Part shown: positions 29,184 through 39,088 of the stretch, in pieces
How positions within the stretch are numbered: position 1 is the first letter of the stretch
How the letters are laid out: the number at the start of each line of letters is the position of its first letter
Assembly (NCBI GenBank): GCA_002841355.1
Contig: PHFB01000013.1
Span: forward strand, 1 to 64,000
Direction: 5' to 3'
Origin: Actinobacteria bacterium HGW-Actinobacteria-1
GTDB taxonomy: Bacteria; Actinomycetota; Coriobacteriia; Anaerosomatales; Anaerosomataceae
Length of the DNA: 64,000 bases
Notes under the pieces: generated by a model
The model's database searches: none
What the model was told of the DNA's origin: nothing
Seen by the model: the letters and a program-made list of their open reading frames with translations, nothing else
Made by a program: the position numbers and the translations under genes

Positions 29184-31102
29184 CGTGAGTTGTCCGTCGT
29201 GTGGACCGTCGTGATCTTCTGGCCGAGCAGCTTCGCGAGGATATTCCTCGCGGCAGGCGCGGTCACCGAACCACCATGGCCACCCTGCTCCACCACGACC
29301 GCGACCGCGTACTTCGGGCTCTGCGCCGGCGCAAACGCACAGAACCACGCGTAGTCGTCCTTACCGTAGACCTGCGCCGTACCGGTCTTACCGGCTACAG
29401 TCACGCCGAATCCACGGAAGGCCCCGGCGCCGGTGCCCTGCGTCGTCACGCGCACGAGCGCATTGCGCATGATGGCAAGATTCTCGGCCGAGACGCCCGA
29501 GTCGGCCAGAATCGCAGGTTCATAGCTGCGTGCGACCTTGCCGTCGGAGCCGAGCACATCCTTGAGAACGTGCGGCGTCATCACGACACCACGGTTAGCG
29601 ATGCCGGCATACGTGGTCGCCATCTGAAGGGGCGTCACGAGCAGGTCGCCCTGCCCGATCGCCATGTTGACGGTATCGCCGGGCAGCCACGTCTGGTACT
29701 CGGGGTAGTTCTCGTTGAACGCCTTCTTCCATGCGGCGTCAGGAATACGGCCGCTCACCTCGCCGGGAAGATCGACTCCGGTGTCGGAACCCAATCCAAA
29801 GGTACGCGAGAACGACTGTAGTTCTTCCTTCTTGCGCTTGTAGAACTCGTAGCCGATCTCGTAGAAGACCGTGTCGCACGACTCCTCGATGCCGCCGTCG
29901 AACGAAATGGTGCCGTGGCCCGAGTGATTCCAGCACCACTTCGGCCACTGCTTGCCCATCTCGACCCACTTGCCGGCACAGCTGTACGTCTTCCCGCTAT
30001 ACGTGATGCCGCTCTGTAGCCCTGCGAGGCCAGTCACGGCCTTGAAAGTCGACGCGGGCGGATATGCGGCCATGACGGCACGGTTGTTGAGCGGGTACTC
30101 GCTCGCCTTGTCGGTGAGCTTCGTCCACTCGGCCTGGCTGATGCCGCCGAGGAATGTCGCGGGGTCGTACGTGGGCGCGCTCGCCATCGCGAGGATCTCT
30201 CCGGTCTTCACGTCCACCACCACCGCGGCGCCCGCCTCGGCGTTCCTGAAGTTCTGACGATGCGCCTCAGCGATCGCGTCGGCCAGCGCTTGCTCGGCGA
30301 CCTTCTGCACCTCGATATCGATGGTGAGCTTGATGTCGCGCCCCGGAACCGCTGGCTGCTCGTCGATGATCCGCTGTGGCTTGCCCGAAGCGTTCACCTC
30401 GATGAGCCGGCGACCCTTGTCGCCCTGCAGCACGTTCTCGTACTGCGACTCCACGCCTGCCTTGCCGACGATGTCACCAAGCTCATAACCTGCGGTCGGG
30501 TCCGACGCCGCCATCTGCTTCTCGGAGATCTCACCCGTATAGCCGATCACGTGTGCGCCGAGAGACCCGTACGGATACTCACGGACGGCGACCTCATCGA
30601 TGCGCACGCCCGGGAACTCCTGCTGGCGTTCGGAGAGCTGCGAGATGACGTCGAGTGGCACATCGATCGCGACCACACGCGGACGGAGCGCTTCGACCCG
30701 GGAGTCCGAGACCTTCTCAAAGACCTCCGCGGGTGTCATGCCAAGCAGTTCCGCCACTCCGCCGAAGACGCGCTCGAGGTCGGCGCGCGTGGGATCGTCG
30801 GTCTTGTCGGCGCTCTGCGCTTCGATGATGAGTTTGCGCACATCGTCGTTGGCAGGATCAACCGAGACGGCGAGTGTGGCGCGGTTTGTGACAAGCTCCT
30901 TGCCATTCCGGTCGAGGATCCGACCGCGGGGAGCGTCGAGCGATATCTCGCGGATCCGGTTGTTCTTGGCCTGCGCGGCGTAGCTCTCGCCGGAGAGGAC
31001 CTGCATGGACCACAGGCGCAGCAGCAGCGACGCAAGCACCAGGATCACGATCAACCCGAGTGCCGCGAAGCGCGATTTCAGTTGCTGCTGGAATGTTGTC
31101 AT
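29180..31102 (-). CDS. mrdA: Penicillin-binding protein 2
   Basis: 640 aa. An N-terminal membrane anchor (~15-35) is followed by the PBP dimerisation domain (DAPRGRILDRNGKELVTNRA) and the transpeptidase domain with the serine motif PASTFK, the second motif EESCDTVFYE (SCD in place of SxN, as in other PBP2s), and VAGKTGTAQ. It crosslinks side-wall peptidoglycan with RodA. The ATG at 31102 has GGGGAG ten bases upstream. Confidence 0.96.
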   Translation of the reverse strand: MTTFQQQLKSRFAALGLIVILVLASLLLRLWSMQVLSGESYAAQAKNNRIREISLDAPRGRILDRNGKELVTNRATLAVSVDPANDDVRKLIIEAQSADKTDDPTRADLERVFGGVAELLGMTPAEVFEKVSDSRVEALRPRVVAIDVPLDVISQLSERQQEFPGVRIDEVAVREYPYGSLGAHVIGYTGEISEKQMAASDPTAGYELGDIVGKAGVESQYENVLQGDKGRRLIEVNASGKPQRIIDEQPAVPGRDIKLTIDIEVQKVAEQALADAIAEAHRQNFRNAEAGAAVVVDVKTGEILAMASAPTYDPATFLGGISQAEWTKLTDKASEYPLNNRAVMAAYPPASTFKAVTGLAGLQSGITYSGKTYSCAGKWVEMGKQWPKWCWNHSGHGTISFDGGIEESCDTVFYEIGYEFYKRKKEELQSFSRTFGLGSDTGVDLPGEVSGRIPDAAWKKAFNENYPEYQTWLPGDTVNMAIGQGDLLVTPLQMATTYAGIANRGVVMTPHVLKDVLGSDGKVARSYEPAILADSGVSAENLAIMRNALVRVTTQGTGAGAFRGFGVTVAGKTGTAQVYGKDDYAWFCAFAPAQSPKYAVAVVVEQGGHGGSVTAPAARNILAKLLGQKITTVHTTDNSR

Positions 31103-31117
31103 GAAAGGGCGACTCCC

Positions 31118-31136
31118 CGAAGGCGTAGCGCCTTCG
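31118..31136 (-). other. Small hairpin between mreD and mrdA
   Basis: An 8-bp perfect stem (31118-31125 with 31129-31136, CGAAGGCG) with a 3-base loop in the 51-base gap between mreD and mrdA. No U-tract follows, so it may tune mRNA stability or be a weak attenuator. Confidence 0.4.
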
Positions 31137-31153
31137 TCACGGGTGCCCGCACG

Positions 31154-31666
31154 TTATGCGAGCCGTCGGAAGGACTTCACTGACCGGTCGGTGCGCAAGA
31201 ACCGCGCCAACCAGGGATACAAGAGCAACGCCAGTACGCTGTTGTAGATGCCGCGGGGGATGACGACGCCAAGCACCGACTTCCAGAACGCGACGTCTAC
31301 ACCGAGCACGCTCAGAACGACGAGGTACGCGAACTCTGCGGCGATACCGGCAAGCAGCGCCACCGTCACCGGCAGCAGCCACCCCTCGGCGAAGAGGTTC
31401 GCCTCGAGCATACCGGCGAGATACCCGACAACCGTGAGCACAAGCGCCCACGCACCGATGGGTCCGCTGCCGAGCAGGTCCAATGCGAGTCCAGCCGCGA
31501 AACCAGCGGAGGCCCCGGATCCAGGTCCCTGGACGAACGCGAGCGTGATGACCACGAGCAGGGGGAAGCTGGGAACCACACCGAACGGAGCGATATGCGG
31601 CGCAAGCATCACTTGAAGCACGATCGACCCGGCAATCGCCGCGGCACCGGTCCAGAAACGGTTCAT
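31154..31666 (-). CDS. mreD: Rod-shape-determining protein MreD
   Basis: 170 aa, hydrophobic with five or six helices, in the pattern of MreD (GVVPSFPLLVVITLAFVQGPGSGASAGFAAGLALDLL). MreD is a membrane part of the rod complex. Its start overlaps the mreC stop by four bases and mrdA follows. Position and hydropathy support the call more than sequence alone. Confidence 0.92.
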   Translation of the reverse strand: MNRFWTGAAAIAGSIVLQVMLAPHIAPFGVVPSFPLLVVITLAFVQGPGSGASAGFAAGLALDLLGSGPIGAWALVLTVVGYLAGMLEANLFAEGWLLPVTVALLAGIAAEFAYLVVLSVLGVDVAFWKSVLGVVIPRGIYNSVLALLLYPWLARFLRTDRSVKSFRRLA

Positions 31667-32520
31667 TCGACCGCCCCCGCTCCGCTACCGGTGACCGGCC
31701 CGAGCAGCACCAGTACTTCTTCAAGCTGATCGACCGGTACCCTCGAGACAACGATGATGCGCGGGTAGAGATCAGCGCGGCGGGCATCGACATCGACGAT
31801 GTCGCCAACGACCAAGCCCTTCGGGTAGATGCCACCAAGTCCCGAGGTGATGACCACGTCACCGACCTTCGGCACGTTCGCCTTGTCCACGAAGTCCATG
31901 CTGAGGGTGCGGTCTATGCTGCCACGCACGACGCCCACGGCGCGCGTGCTTTGGACCATCGCGGCCACACCGCTCTCCTGGTCGGTTATCAGCCGAACGC
32001 GAGAGGAGTTGGCGGAGACCTCTTCGATCTGCCCGACGAGTCCCTGCGGCGCCAGAACCGGCATCCCGCGGACCACACCATCTGCGGAACCTCGGTCGAT
32101 CTCGATGACGCCCTCCCACGCACTCGTGGGACGACCGATCACACGCGCGCCAAGCTTCGTGAGCTTGCGTTCCTCGGCGAACTGCACGAGAGCGCGCAAC
32201 CGATCGTTCTCCTGACGGGCTTCCTCAAGCTCGGCAAGCCGGGCTCGCAGCTCGTCGTTCTGCGCCCGCAGCGCATCGATGTCAGATCGGGAGACACCGA
32301 GCCCGGCGAACCAGTCTCCGAGCGCCGTGAACGGGCTGACGATGGTGTCGCCCGCCTGCGCAATCGGAGCGGTGACAGCGAGTGTGACTTTCCTCGCCCC
32401 GTGCAACACACCCGTATCGCTCTCGCGGAAGTACATCGTGACGATGACGAGCGAGACCACGACCAACGCTATGAGCAGCGCCGGATTGGCTCTCTTCGGT
32501 TCGGAGTTGGTGATTCGCAT
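31663..32520 (-). CDS. mreC: Rod-shape-determining protein MreC
   Basis: 285 aa: one N-terminal membrane helix, a short coiled coil (RAQNDELRARLAELEEARQENDRL) and two beta domains (VLAPQGLVGQIEEVSANSSRVRLITDQESGVAAM). MreC links the MreB cytoskeleton with peptidoglycan synthases in the periplasmic space. It follows mreB by 12 bases. Confidence 0.95.
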   Translation of the reverse strand: MRITNSEPKRANPALLIALVVVSLVIVTMYFRESDTGVLHGARKVTLAVTAPIAQAGDTIVSPFTALGDWFAGLGVSRSDIDALRAQNDELRARLAELEEARQENDRLRALVQFAEERKLTKLGARVIGRPTSAWEGVIEIDRGSADGVVRGMPVLAPQGLVGQIEEVSANSSRVRLITDQESGVAAMVQSTRAVGVVRGSIDRTLSMDFVDKANVPKVGDVVITSGLGGIYPKGLVVGDIVDVDARRADLYPRIIVVSRVPVDQLEEVLVLLGPVTGSGAGAVE

Positions 32521-32532
32521 GGGCAGCCCGGC

Positions 32533-33573
<1,041 letters not shown>

Positions 33574-33608
33574 AGCGCTCTCCTTTCGCTGTCACGCTTC
33601 GAGACGTA

Positions 33609-33650
33609 CTGACCGCACGAAGCGGAAGCGCACGCAAAGCGCGCGGTCAG
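33609..33650 (-). other. Stem-loop in the mreB leader
   Basis: CTGACCGC (33609-33616) and GCGGTCAG (33643-33650) form an 8-bp stem around a 26-base interior, in the region between the candidate promoters and the mreB ribosome site. Confidence 0.4.
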
Positions 33651-33686
33651 GACTCTCACACCGCGCGCAGACGCAATACCGTCGCG

Positions 33687-33740
33687 ATTTTAGCATATGC
33701 AGGTCGGTCGACACGCGTGACGGCAGGAATCAGTATAGCA
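33687..33740 (-). promoter_or_regulatory. Candidate extended -10 promoters of the mre operon
   Basis: Two extended -10 elements lie on the minus strand: TGCTATACT (33732-33740) and TGCTAAAAT (33687-33695). No convincing -35 was seen for either, which fits extended -10 promoters. Confidence 0.4.
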
Positions 33741-33778
33741 ACACCGCAGGTCGTTGGCGGTATTCGCCTTCAATGACA

Positions 33779-34441
33779 CTACATCAGACCGAGTTCGCGC
33801 ATACTTGCATGCGCGCCACCGTCGCCGATGACCACGTGATCGAGCACCTCGATGCCAAGCACGTCGCCTGCTCTCACGAGCCGCCGCGTCAATTGCGTGT
33901 CCGCCCCCGAGGGCGTGGGGTCGCCGCTAGGATGGTTGTGCACCACCACGACAGAAGCTGCCGAGAGACGCACCGCTTCCTTGAAGAGTTCGCGTGGGTG
34001 CACGATCGAGGCATTCAGGCTTCCAATCGAGACTTCGATGGTCTTGATCAGCTGGTTCTTGGTCGTAAGCGCCAGAGCCCAGAAGTACTCGCGGTCCATT
34101 CCCGCGAATTGAGGTCCGCACAATCGGACAACGTCCTCCGGCGTGGAGATGTGTGGGCGCCCCGTCCCCGTCCATGACGCCGTGCGTCGACCAAGCTCAA
34201 GGCAGGCCAGGAGCGACGCTGCGCGTGCTGGCCCCACTCCACCGTGCACGCAGAGATCCTCGGCACGTACGCGCCAGAGGCCGTGCGGGATGGGGTGTTC
34301 GCGCAACACGGTGCGCCCGAGTTCCTCATCGGTCTCGCCCAGTACGAGGGCTACGAGTGCGGCATCGGACACCGCGTCGGGGCGGCCATCGAGCAGCAGA
34401 TCCCGGGCCGCCAGTTCGCGACCCATCAGGCGCGGCGCCAT
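33779..34441 (-). CDS. radC: RadC family JAB-domain protein
   Basis: 220 aa. The C-terminal MPN/JAB domain has the metal motif VVVHNHPSGDPTPSGAD. An N-terminal helix-hairpin-helix-like segment (VHGGVGPARAASLLACLELGRR) is present. The true biochemical role of RadC is unsettled despite the DNA-repair name. The ATG at 34441 is preferred because GGGGGG lies eight bases upstream. It is the last gene of the rnf operon. Confidence 0.93.
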   Translation of the reverse strand: MAPRLMGRELAARDLLLDGRPDAVSDAALVALVLGETDEELGRTVLREHPIPHGLWRVRAEDLCVHGGVGPARAASLLACLELGRRTASWTGTGRPHISTPEDVVRLCGPQFAGMDREYFWALALTTKNQLIKTIEVSIGSLNASIVHPRELFKEAVRLSAASVVVVHNHPSGDPTPSGADTQLTRRLVRAGDVLGIEVLDHVVIGDGGAHASMRELGLM

Positions 34442-34459
34442 CAGCGCCACCCCCCTTCA

Positions 34460-35014
34460 TCATCTTCCCGTCAGTACGCTGCCTTCCAAACGGGAGATGA
34501 CGAGCCGGGCCACAAGACCCGTTGCGATGCCGAAGAGGAGGCTCGCGAGTAGAGAGAAGGATGCCAGGCCGAAGATGCCCGGTGCGCCGACCAGAATCGC
34601 AGCAACGGCGAACTGTGCGCTGACGTGTGCTGCAGACCCGGCGATGGAGACTCCGACAAGCGAGAAGCGAGCGGGGCTTCGGAGTGCGATCACCATCGCC
34701 GCCCATGCTGCGAATGCGCCCGCGACAGCGAGTGCCGAGGTGGGCCCAAACAACGTGCCCGTGGCCAGTCCGACGATTCCCACCCGCAGGATGCTCACCG
34801 CAAGCGCAGGACCCTCGCCGAGCGACACCAGCGCGACGAGAACCGCGATGTTCGCCAGGCCGAGGCGAACACCCGGGACCGGCGAGGCAACTCCCGCCTC
34901 GAGAAGTCCGAGCACACACGCACCAGCGAGCAGAACCCCCGCGAGAACGGTCCGGCGTGTTGCGGCCGATGTCCGACTCGTACCAGCGCTAGCGGACAAC
35001 AGCGTCGAGTCCAT
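34460..35014 (-). CDS. Gx transporter family membrane protein (HepT-like)
   Basis: 184 aa with about five helices. It shows the family pattern (PVPGVRLGLANIAVLVALVSLGEGPALAVSILRVGIVGLATGTLF). These proteins resemble ECF S-components and are annotated as heptaprenyl diphosphate synthase component I. The ATG at 35014 has GGAG nearby and overlaps the NusG-II gene by 26 bases. NusG-II and Gx proteins often sit beside rnf genes or apbE, which suggests a role in redox-enzyme assembly, but substrate is unknown. Confidence 0.8.
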   Translation of the reverse strand: MDSTLLSASAGTSRTSAATRRTVLAGVLLAGACVLGLLEAGVASPVPGVRLGLANIAVLVALVSLGEGPALAVSILRVGIVGLATGTLFGPTSALAVAGAFAAWAAMVIALRSPARFSLVGVSIAGSAAHVSAQFAVAAILVGAPGIFGLASFSLLASLLFGIATGLVARLVISRLEGSVLTGR

Positions 35015-35354
35015 CGCTCCGCTCGCCCCCGATCCGAATTGTGACACCGTTGGGGATACAGACGATGACCTCACCTGAGTCCGAAATCGCTCCAGATCTG
35101 ACACAGACACGGTCCGGACATGAAGAGTCCTCCACGCGAGCAGCCCCGTGCTCGATGACCACAACGACTTCGCCATCGAGCCCCGTGACATGCAACTCCG
35201 CGTCGGTAGCAAGCGGCACTTCGCTGGTGCCAGAAGGACCTGTGATCGTCACGATCGACGCCGGAGCTGTCGCGCTCGCGGCATGGACCGCAGGCCCCAC
35301 AAGCAGGGCGAGCACCACGATCGCAAGCGCGAGTATCCAATCGGCGCGATTCAC
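34989..35354 (-). CDS. NusG domain II-containing secreted protein
   Basis: 121 aa. An N-terminal signal or anchor helix (ILALAIVVLALLVGPAVHAASA) is followed by a NusG_II domain with its two cysteines (DSSCPDRVCVRSG) and the IVCIPNGVTIRI ending. The family is of unknown function. It starts four bases after the rnfB stop and overlaps the Gx transporter gene. Confidence 0.85.
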   Translation of the reverse strand: MNRADWILALAIVVLALLVGPAVHAASATAPASIVTITGPSGTSEVPLATDAELHVTGLDGEVVVVIEHGAARVEDSSCPDRVCVRSGAISDSGEVIVCIPNGVTIRIGGERSDGLDAVVR

Positions 35355-35357
35355 GGA

Positions 35358-36245
35358 CTAGTCCTCTGCCGCTGCTCCGAGAGCGACCGATTCCGCCAGC
35401 GCAGTCTTGCCCGCGCCATCGACCGCGACACTGTTCGATGCCCCTGCGTACACGTCGATGCAGTTCTGCGGACAGACACTCACGCAAGTCCCGCATCCGG
35501 TGCACTTGTCGTAGTCGACGACGGCGAGCATGTCGATGACGTGGATCGCATCCTCCGGGCACTCCTTCTCGCACTTCTTGCAGGCTATACAGCACGCTGA
35601 GCACGATGCTTTGCGTTCCTTCGCCTTGTTGTGCGCATTGCATCGGACAGCAACTGGCGCATTCTCGGCGACGAGCTCGAGCAGACCTATCTGCCCCCGT
35701 GGGCATTCGCGGACACAGATGCCGCAACCGGTGCACTTCGCGATGTCGACGACAGGCAGCCCGCGTTCATCCAGGGACATCGCATCGAACGGACACGCCC
35801 GCACGCAGTCGCCGTAGCCGAAGCACCCGGAGGAGCACACAAGCGCGCCTCCCGCGAGCTTGGCCACCGCATTGCAGCTCTGCACGCCGCCATACTCATA
35901 GGACCGTGCGGCGCTGGTACCGCCCCCGCAGTGCCTGAGTGAGATCACGGCGACGACGTCACACGAGTCGGAACCCATGAGAGAGGCAACAGCCTCGGCC
36001 ACGGACTTGCCGCCGGCGACGCACGCCGTCACCGGCATGGTGCCCTCTACGATCGCCTCGGCGACCGCAAAGCATGAGGGATTCCCGCACGCGCCGCAGT
36101 TGGCGCCCGGCAGTGCAGAGGCGACCGCTTCGACGCGCGGGTCTACCTCGACATGGAATTTCCACGACGCCAACGCCAGCATCGAAGCGGCGATCACGCC
36201 AAGCGACGCCAAGGCCGCCATTGCTTTGAGGACTGTCAGAAGCAT
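35358..36245 (-). CDS. rnfB: Rnf complex subunit B, polyferredoxin
   Basis: 295 aa. An N-terminal membrane helix is followed by the 4Fe-4S domain (PGANCGACGNPSCFAVAEAI), then ferredoxin motifs (CSSGCFGYGDCVRACP, CTGCGICVRECP, CSACCIACKKCEKECP, CTGCGTCVSVCP), so about five clusters in all. RnfB takes electrons from ferredoxin and feeds the membrane part. The ATG at 36245 lies 10 bases after the rnfA stop. The C-terminal ~35 residues are Ala-rich. Confidence 0.96.
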   Translation of the reverse strand: MLLTVLKAMAALASLGVIAASMLALASWKFHVEVDPRVEAVASALPGANCGACGNPSCFAVAEAIVEGTMPVTACVAGGKSVAEAVASLMGSDSCDVVAVISLRHCGGGTSAARSYEYGGVQSCNAVAKLAGGALVCSSGCFGYGDCVRACPFDAMSLDERGLPVVDIAKCTGCGICVRECPRGQIGLLELVAENAPVAVRCNAHNKAKERKASCSACCIACKKCEKECPEDAIHVIDMLAVVDYDKCTGCGTCVSVCPQNCIDVYAGASNSVAVDGAGKTALAESVALGAAAED

Positions 36246-36255
36246 CCCAGACCCC

Positions 36256-36876
36256 CTACAGTCCGAACCAGCCGGCAAGACCTACATACGCAAGCGAGAG
36301 CAACCCGGCGGTGATGAACGACATCGGGTTGCCCTTCAGTACGCGCGGCACAGGAGCGATGTCCAAGCGCTCGCGCAAAGCGGTGAACGTGAGCAGCGCG
36401 AACCCGTAACCCACCGAGACACCCAGCGCATAGACGAGCGCCTCACCGAGTGTGTAGTTGTACGCCATCGCCATCTTGAAGAAGCCCGGTTTTGCGACTT
36501 CTGTCGCCGCGGCGAGCACGGCGCAGTTGGTCGTGATCAGCGGCAGATAGATGCCCATGGCACGGTAGAGCGCAGGACTGTACTTGCGCAGGTACATCTC
36601 AACGAACTGCACGAGCGCAGCGATGATGAGGATGAACGCCGGGATGTACAGGAACTCCCCGAGGTTCAACGGGAAGAGCAGAAACTTCCACACCAGCCAT
36701 GTCGTGGTGCTCGCCATCATCATGACGAAGATGACCGCAGCGCTCATGCCGAACGCGGTGTTCATGCTATTTGAGATGCCGAAGAAGGAACACAGGCCGA
36801 TGAAGCGCGTCAGCAAGATGTTGTTGATCAAGGCCGCGCCAACGAACAGCAGCAGGAAGTGCGAGATCGTCGCCAT
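36256..36876 (-). CDS. rnfA: Rnf complex subunit A
   Basis: 206 aa, six-helix membrane protein. It begins ISHFLLLFVGAALINNILLTRFIGLCSFFG, the RnfA/NqrE signature, with the paired cysteine regions (FIGLCSFFG and LITTNCAVL) that hold the intramembrane iron site. The ATG at 36876 has AAGGTGG upstream and is one base past the rnfE stop. Confidence 0.96.
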   Translation of the reverse strand: MATISHFLLLFVGAALINNILLTRFIGLCSFFGISNSMNTAFGMSAAVIFVMMMASTTTWLVWKFLLFPLNLGEFLYIPAFILIIAALVQFVEMYLRKYSPALYRAMGIYLPLITTNCAVLAAATEVAKPGFFKMAMAYNYTLGEALVYALGVSVGYGFALLTFTALRERLDIAPVPRVLKGNPMSFITAGLLSLAYVGLAGWFGL

Positions 36877-36877
36877 G

Positions 36878-37501
36878 TCAGGCCACCTTCCTGTCCGTTG
36901 AGCGTTCGTTGAGCCACCGGACAAATGCCACGACGAACCCGAAGAGGATGAACGCACCGGGGAACATCATGAGAATCGTCGGAGGGGCATAACCGGTCGG
37001 CATCTTGAGGATCGTGGCTCCCAGGAGCTCGATCTTGCCCGCACCGAAGAACTCGCGGATGAAAGCGAGGCCGACGAGCACCAGCGAGAAGCCGACGCCC
37101 ATTCCGAGACCGTCAGCAACCGAGAGCCACACCTTGTTGTGATACGCGAACGCCTCGGCACGACCCAAGATGATGCAGTTCACGACGATAAGCGGGATCC
37201 AGATGCCGAGAACCGCGTAGATGGGCGGGAAGAACGCCTTGAGGAAGAGATCGACGACCGTCACGAACGAAGCGATGATCACGATGAAGATCGGGATGCG
37301 CACCTGACTCGGAATCAACTTGCGCAGCACTGAGATGAGCGCATTGCTCATCACGAGCACGAAGATAACGGCTATCCCCATGAACAACGAGCCCTCGACC
37401 TGACTCGAGACTGCAAGCGTGGCGCACAGCCCGATCATCAGCACGGTCAACGGGTTGTCGATCGAAAGACCGGCCCTGAAGACCCTCAGCCACTCCTTCA
37501 T
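36878..37501 (-). CDS. rnfE: Rnf complex subunit E
   Basis: 207 aa with six helices, homologous to RnfA/NqrD. Signatures are NPLTVLMIGLCATLAVSS and WIPLIVVNCIILGRAEAFA, whose cysteines pair with those of RnfA. The start overlaps the rnfG stop by one base. Confidence 0.95.
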   Translation of the reverse strand: MKEWLRVFRAGLSIDNPLTVLMIGLCATLAVSSQVEGSLFMGIAVIFVLVMSNALISVLRKLIPSQVRIPIFIVIIASFVTVVDLFLKAFFPPIYAVLGIWIPLIVVNCIILGRAEAFAYHNKVWLSVADGLGMGVGFSLVLVGLAFIREFFGAGKIELLGATILKMPTGYAPPTILMMFPGAFILFGFVVAFVRWLNERSTDRKVA

Positions 37502-38088
37502 CAGCGCACCTCCCCTGCAGCTTTGAGTACCGCCTCGTACACCACGGAGACCGCGATCCCGCTATTCCGTACGGCACGGGATGACTTGGTGGCTCCTGAG
37601 ATCATGTCGAGCTTCTTCACGTCCTTCTCGGTGAAGCCACCTGGCAGACCTCGATACTGCTCCAGAAAGCCAGGTTCTGTCTTGATCCGCGTACCGAGAC
37701 CCGGTGTCTCGTTCATTGTCAGGATTGTAAGATCCGTGACTTTACCATCCCTATCCAGGCCCCAAACCATATCGACATAACCGCCGTACCCACGGGAACC
37801 GACCTTGAGTCCCCAGCCGATGAGCTCTCCATTGCCATCGAGCGCACGGTAGATTGCAGACACCTTGCTGTCACCGACCGCTTCCTGTGCTGAAGCGAGC
37901 ATGGCCGCATCAACGGCCTCGAAGGCATCCGCTTCGGGAAGCACGCTCTTGAGCGCGGCTTCCTCTGCGGCCTTGTCCTGCGCTGCGATGAGCGGTGCGG
38001 TGATCGTGTACGTCGCCGAGAGCCCCGCGGCGGCGGCCATGCACGTGAGTACGACCGGGATGATCAGGCGAAGCGCATTACTCTTCAT
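37501..38088 (-). CDS. rnfG: Rnf complex subunit G, flavoprotein
   Basis: 195 aa: one N-terminal helix, then an FMN-binding domain. The flavinylation motif is DMISGATKSSRAV, where the Thr would carry covalent FMN placed by ApbE. No apbE lies in the window. The start overlaps the rnfD end by 11 bases. Confidence 0.95.
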   Translation of the reverse strand: MKSNALRLIIPVVLTCMAAAAGLSATYTITAPLIAAQDKAAEEAALKSVLPEADAFEAVDAAMLASAQEAVGDSKVSAIYRALDGNGELIGWGLKVGSRGYGGYVDMVWGLDRDGKVTDLTILTMNETPGLGTRIKTEPGFLEQYRGLPGGFTEKDVKKLDMISGATKSSRAVRNSGIAVSVVYEAVLKAAGEVR

Positions 38089-39088
38089 CGGACTTCACCC
38101 ACCCGAACGTACGTGGCGTGAACATCTTGTCGATCAGTGGCGCAAGCCCGTTCATGAACAGAATCGCGAACGTTGTCGACTCAGGCGATGGGCCGAAGAA
38201 TCTTCCCACCGCGTTGAACACCCCGCACCCGATGCCGAATACCAGCTTGCCGTTCTTCGTCATCGGCGAGGAAACGTAGTCGGTGGCCATGAAGAACGCA
38301 CCCAGAAGCACGCCTCCAGCCAGGACATTGAAGATCGGATCGGAGCCGAATATCCACGAGAGCGCCGCCATGGCGCCGATGTAACCGGCGGGAATCCGCC
38401 AATCGATGATGCCCTTGGCGAGAAGCACTAGCCCACCGAGGATCAGCAGCGCAGCCGAGACCTCGCCGAGCGACCCCTCAAGGTTGCGCCACAGAAGCGG
38501 CTGATACTGAGCCGCAAGGCTGAAACCATAACCCCCTGAAGCAGCACGGTCAGCGGCTGCTACGGCGAGTCGGGTCGCGCCGCTGATCGCGTCGAGCGAT
38601 CCGGTCGCGGGAACATCGAGCGTGTGGAACCAACCCTTGTCTGACAACTTCGAAAGCACACCAGCCCACGACATCAACACGAACGCGCGACCGACAAGTG
38701 CCGGATTGAACAGGTTCCAGCCAAGTCCGCCGAAGATCATCTTTCCAAGCGCGATCGCAATGAATCCGGCGAACAAGGACATCCACCAGGGCAGCATGGG
38801 CGGCATGCACATCGCGAGCAGGACGCCGGTCACAAGCGCGCTACCATCGGAAAGCGTCTGAGGCTTCTTGGCTATCGCATTCCACGCGGCCTCGGTGGCA
38901 AGCGCGGAGCCGATACACAGCGTGAAGACCAGCACCGCAGGCCAGCCGATGCTGATCATCGACCAGATAGCTGCCGGTGCAAGTGCCGCGACGACCCAGA
39001 GCATGATATTGGTACACGTCGTCGGCGCGACAATGTGCGGCGACGATGCGACCGAGAGTCGCGTCGTTCCCTCATTCATCTCGGTCAC
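38078..39088 (-). CDS. rnfD: Rnf complex subunit D
   Basis: 336 aa, about ten helices. The covalent FMN motif is SLDAISGATRLAVAA, and FGGLGWNLFNPALVGRAF is a conserved RnfD/NqrB helix segment. The GTG at 39088 overlaps the rnfC stop by four bases and has GGGGGC at good distance; an ATG three codons later is possible. The frame extends further upstream inside rnfC, which was rejected. Confidence 0.95.
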   Translation of the reverse strand: MTEMNEGTTRLSVASSPHIVAPTTCTNIMLWVVAALAPAAIWSMISIGWPAVLVFTLCIGSALATEAAWNAIAKKPQTLSDGSALVTGVLLAMCMPPMLPWWMSLFAGFIAIALGKMIFGGLGWNLFNPALVGRAFVLMSWAGVLSKLSDKGWFHTLDVPATGSLDAISGATRLAVAAADRAASGGYGFSLAAQYQPLLWRNLEGSLGEVSAALLILGGLVLLAKGIIDWRIPAGYIGAMAALSWIFGSDPIFNVLAGGVLLGAFFMATDYVSSPMTKNGKLVFGIGCGVFNAVGRFFGPSPESTTFAILFMNGLAPLIDKMFTPRTFGWVKSDEE

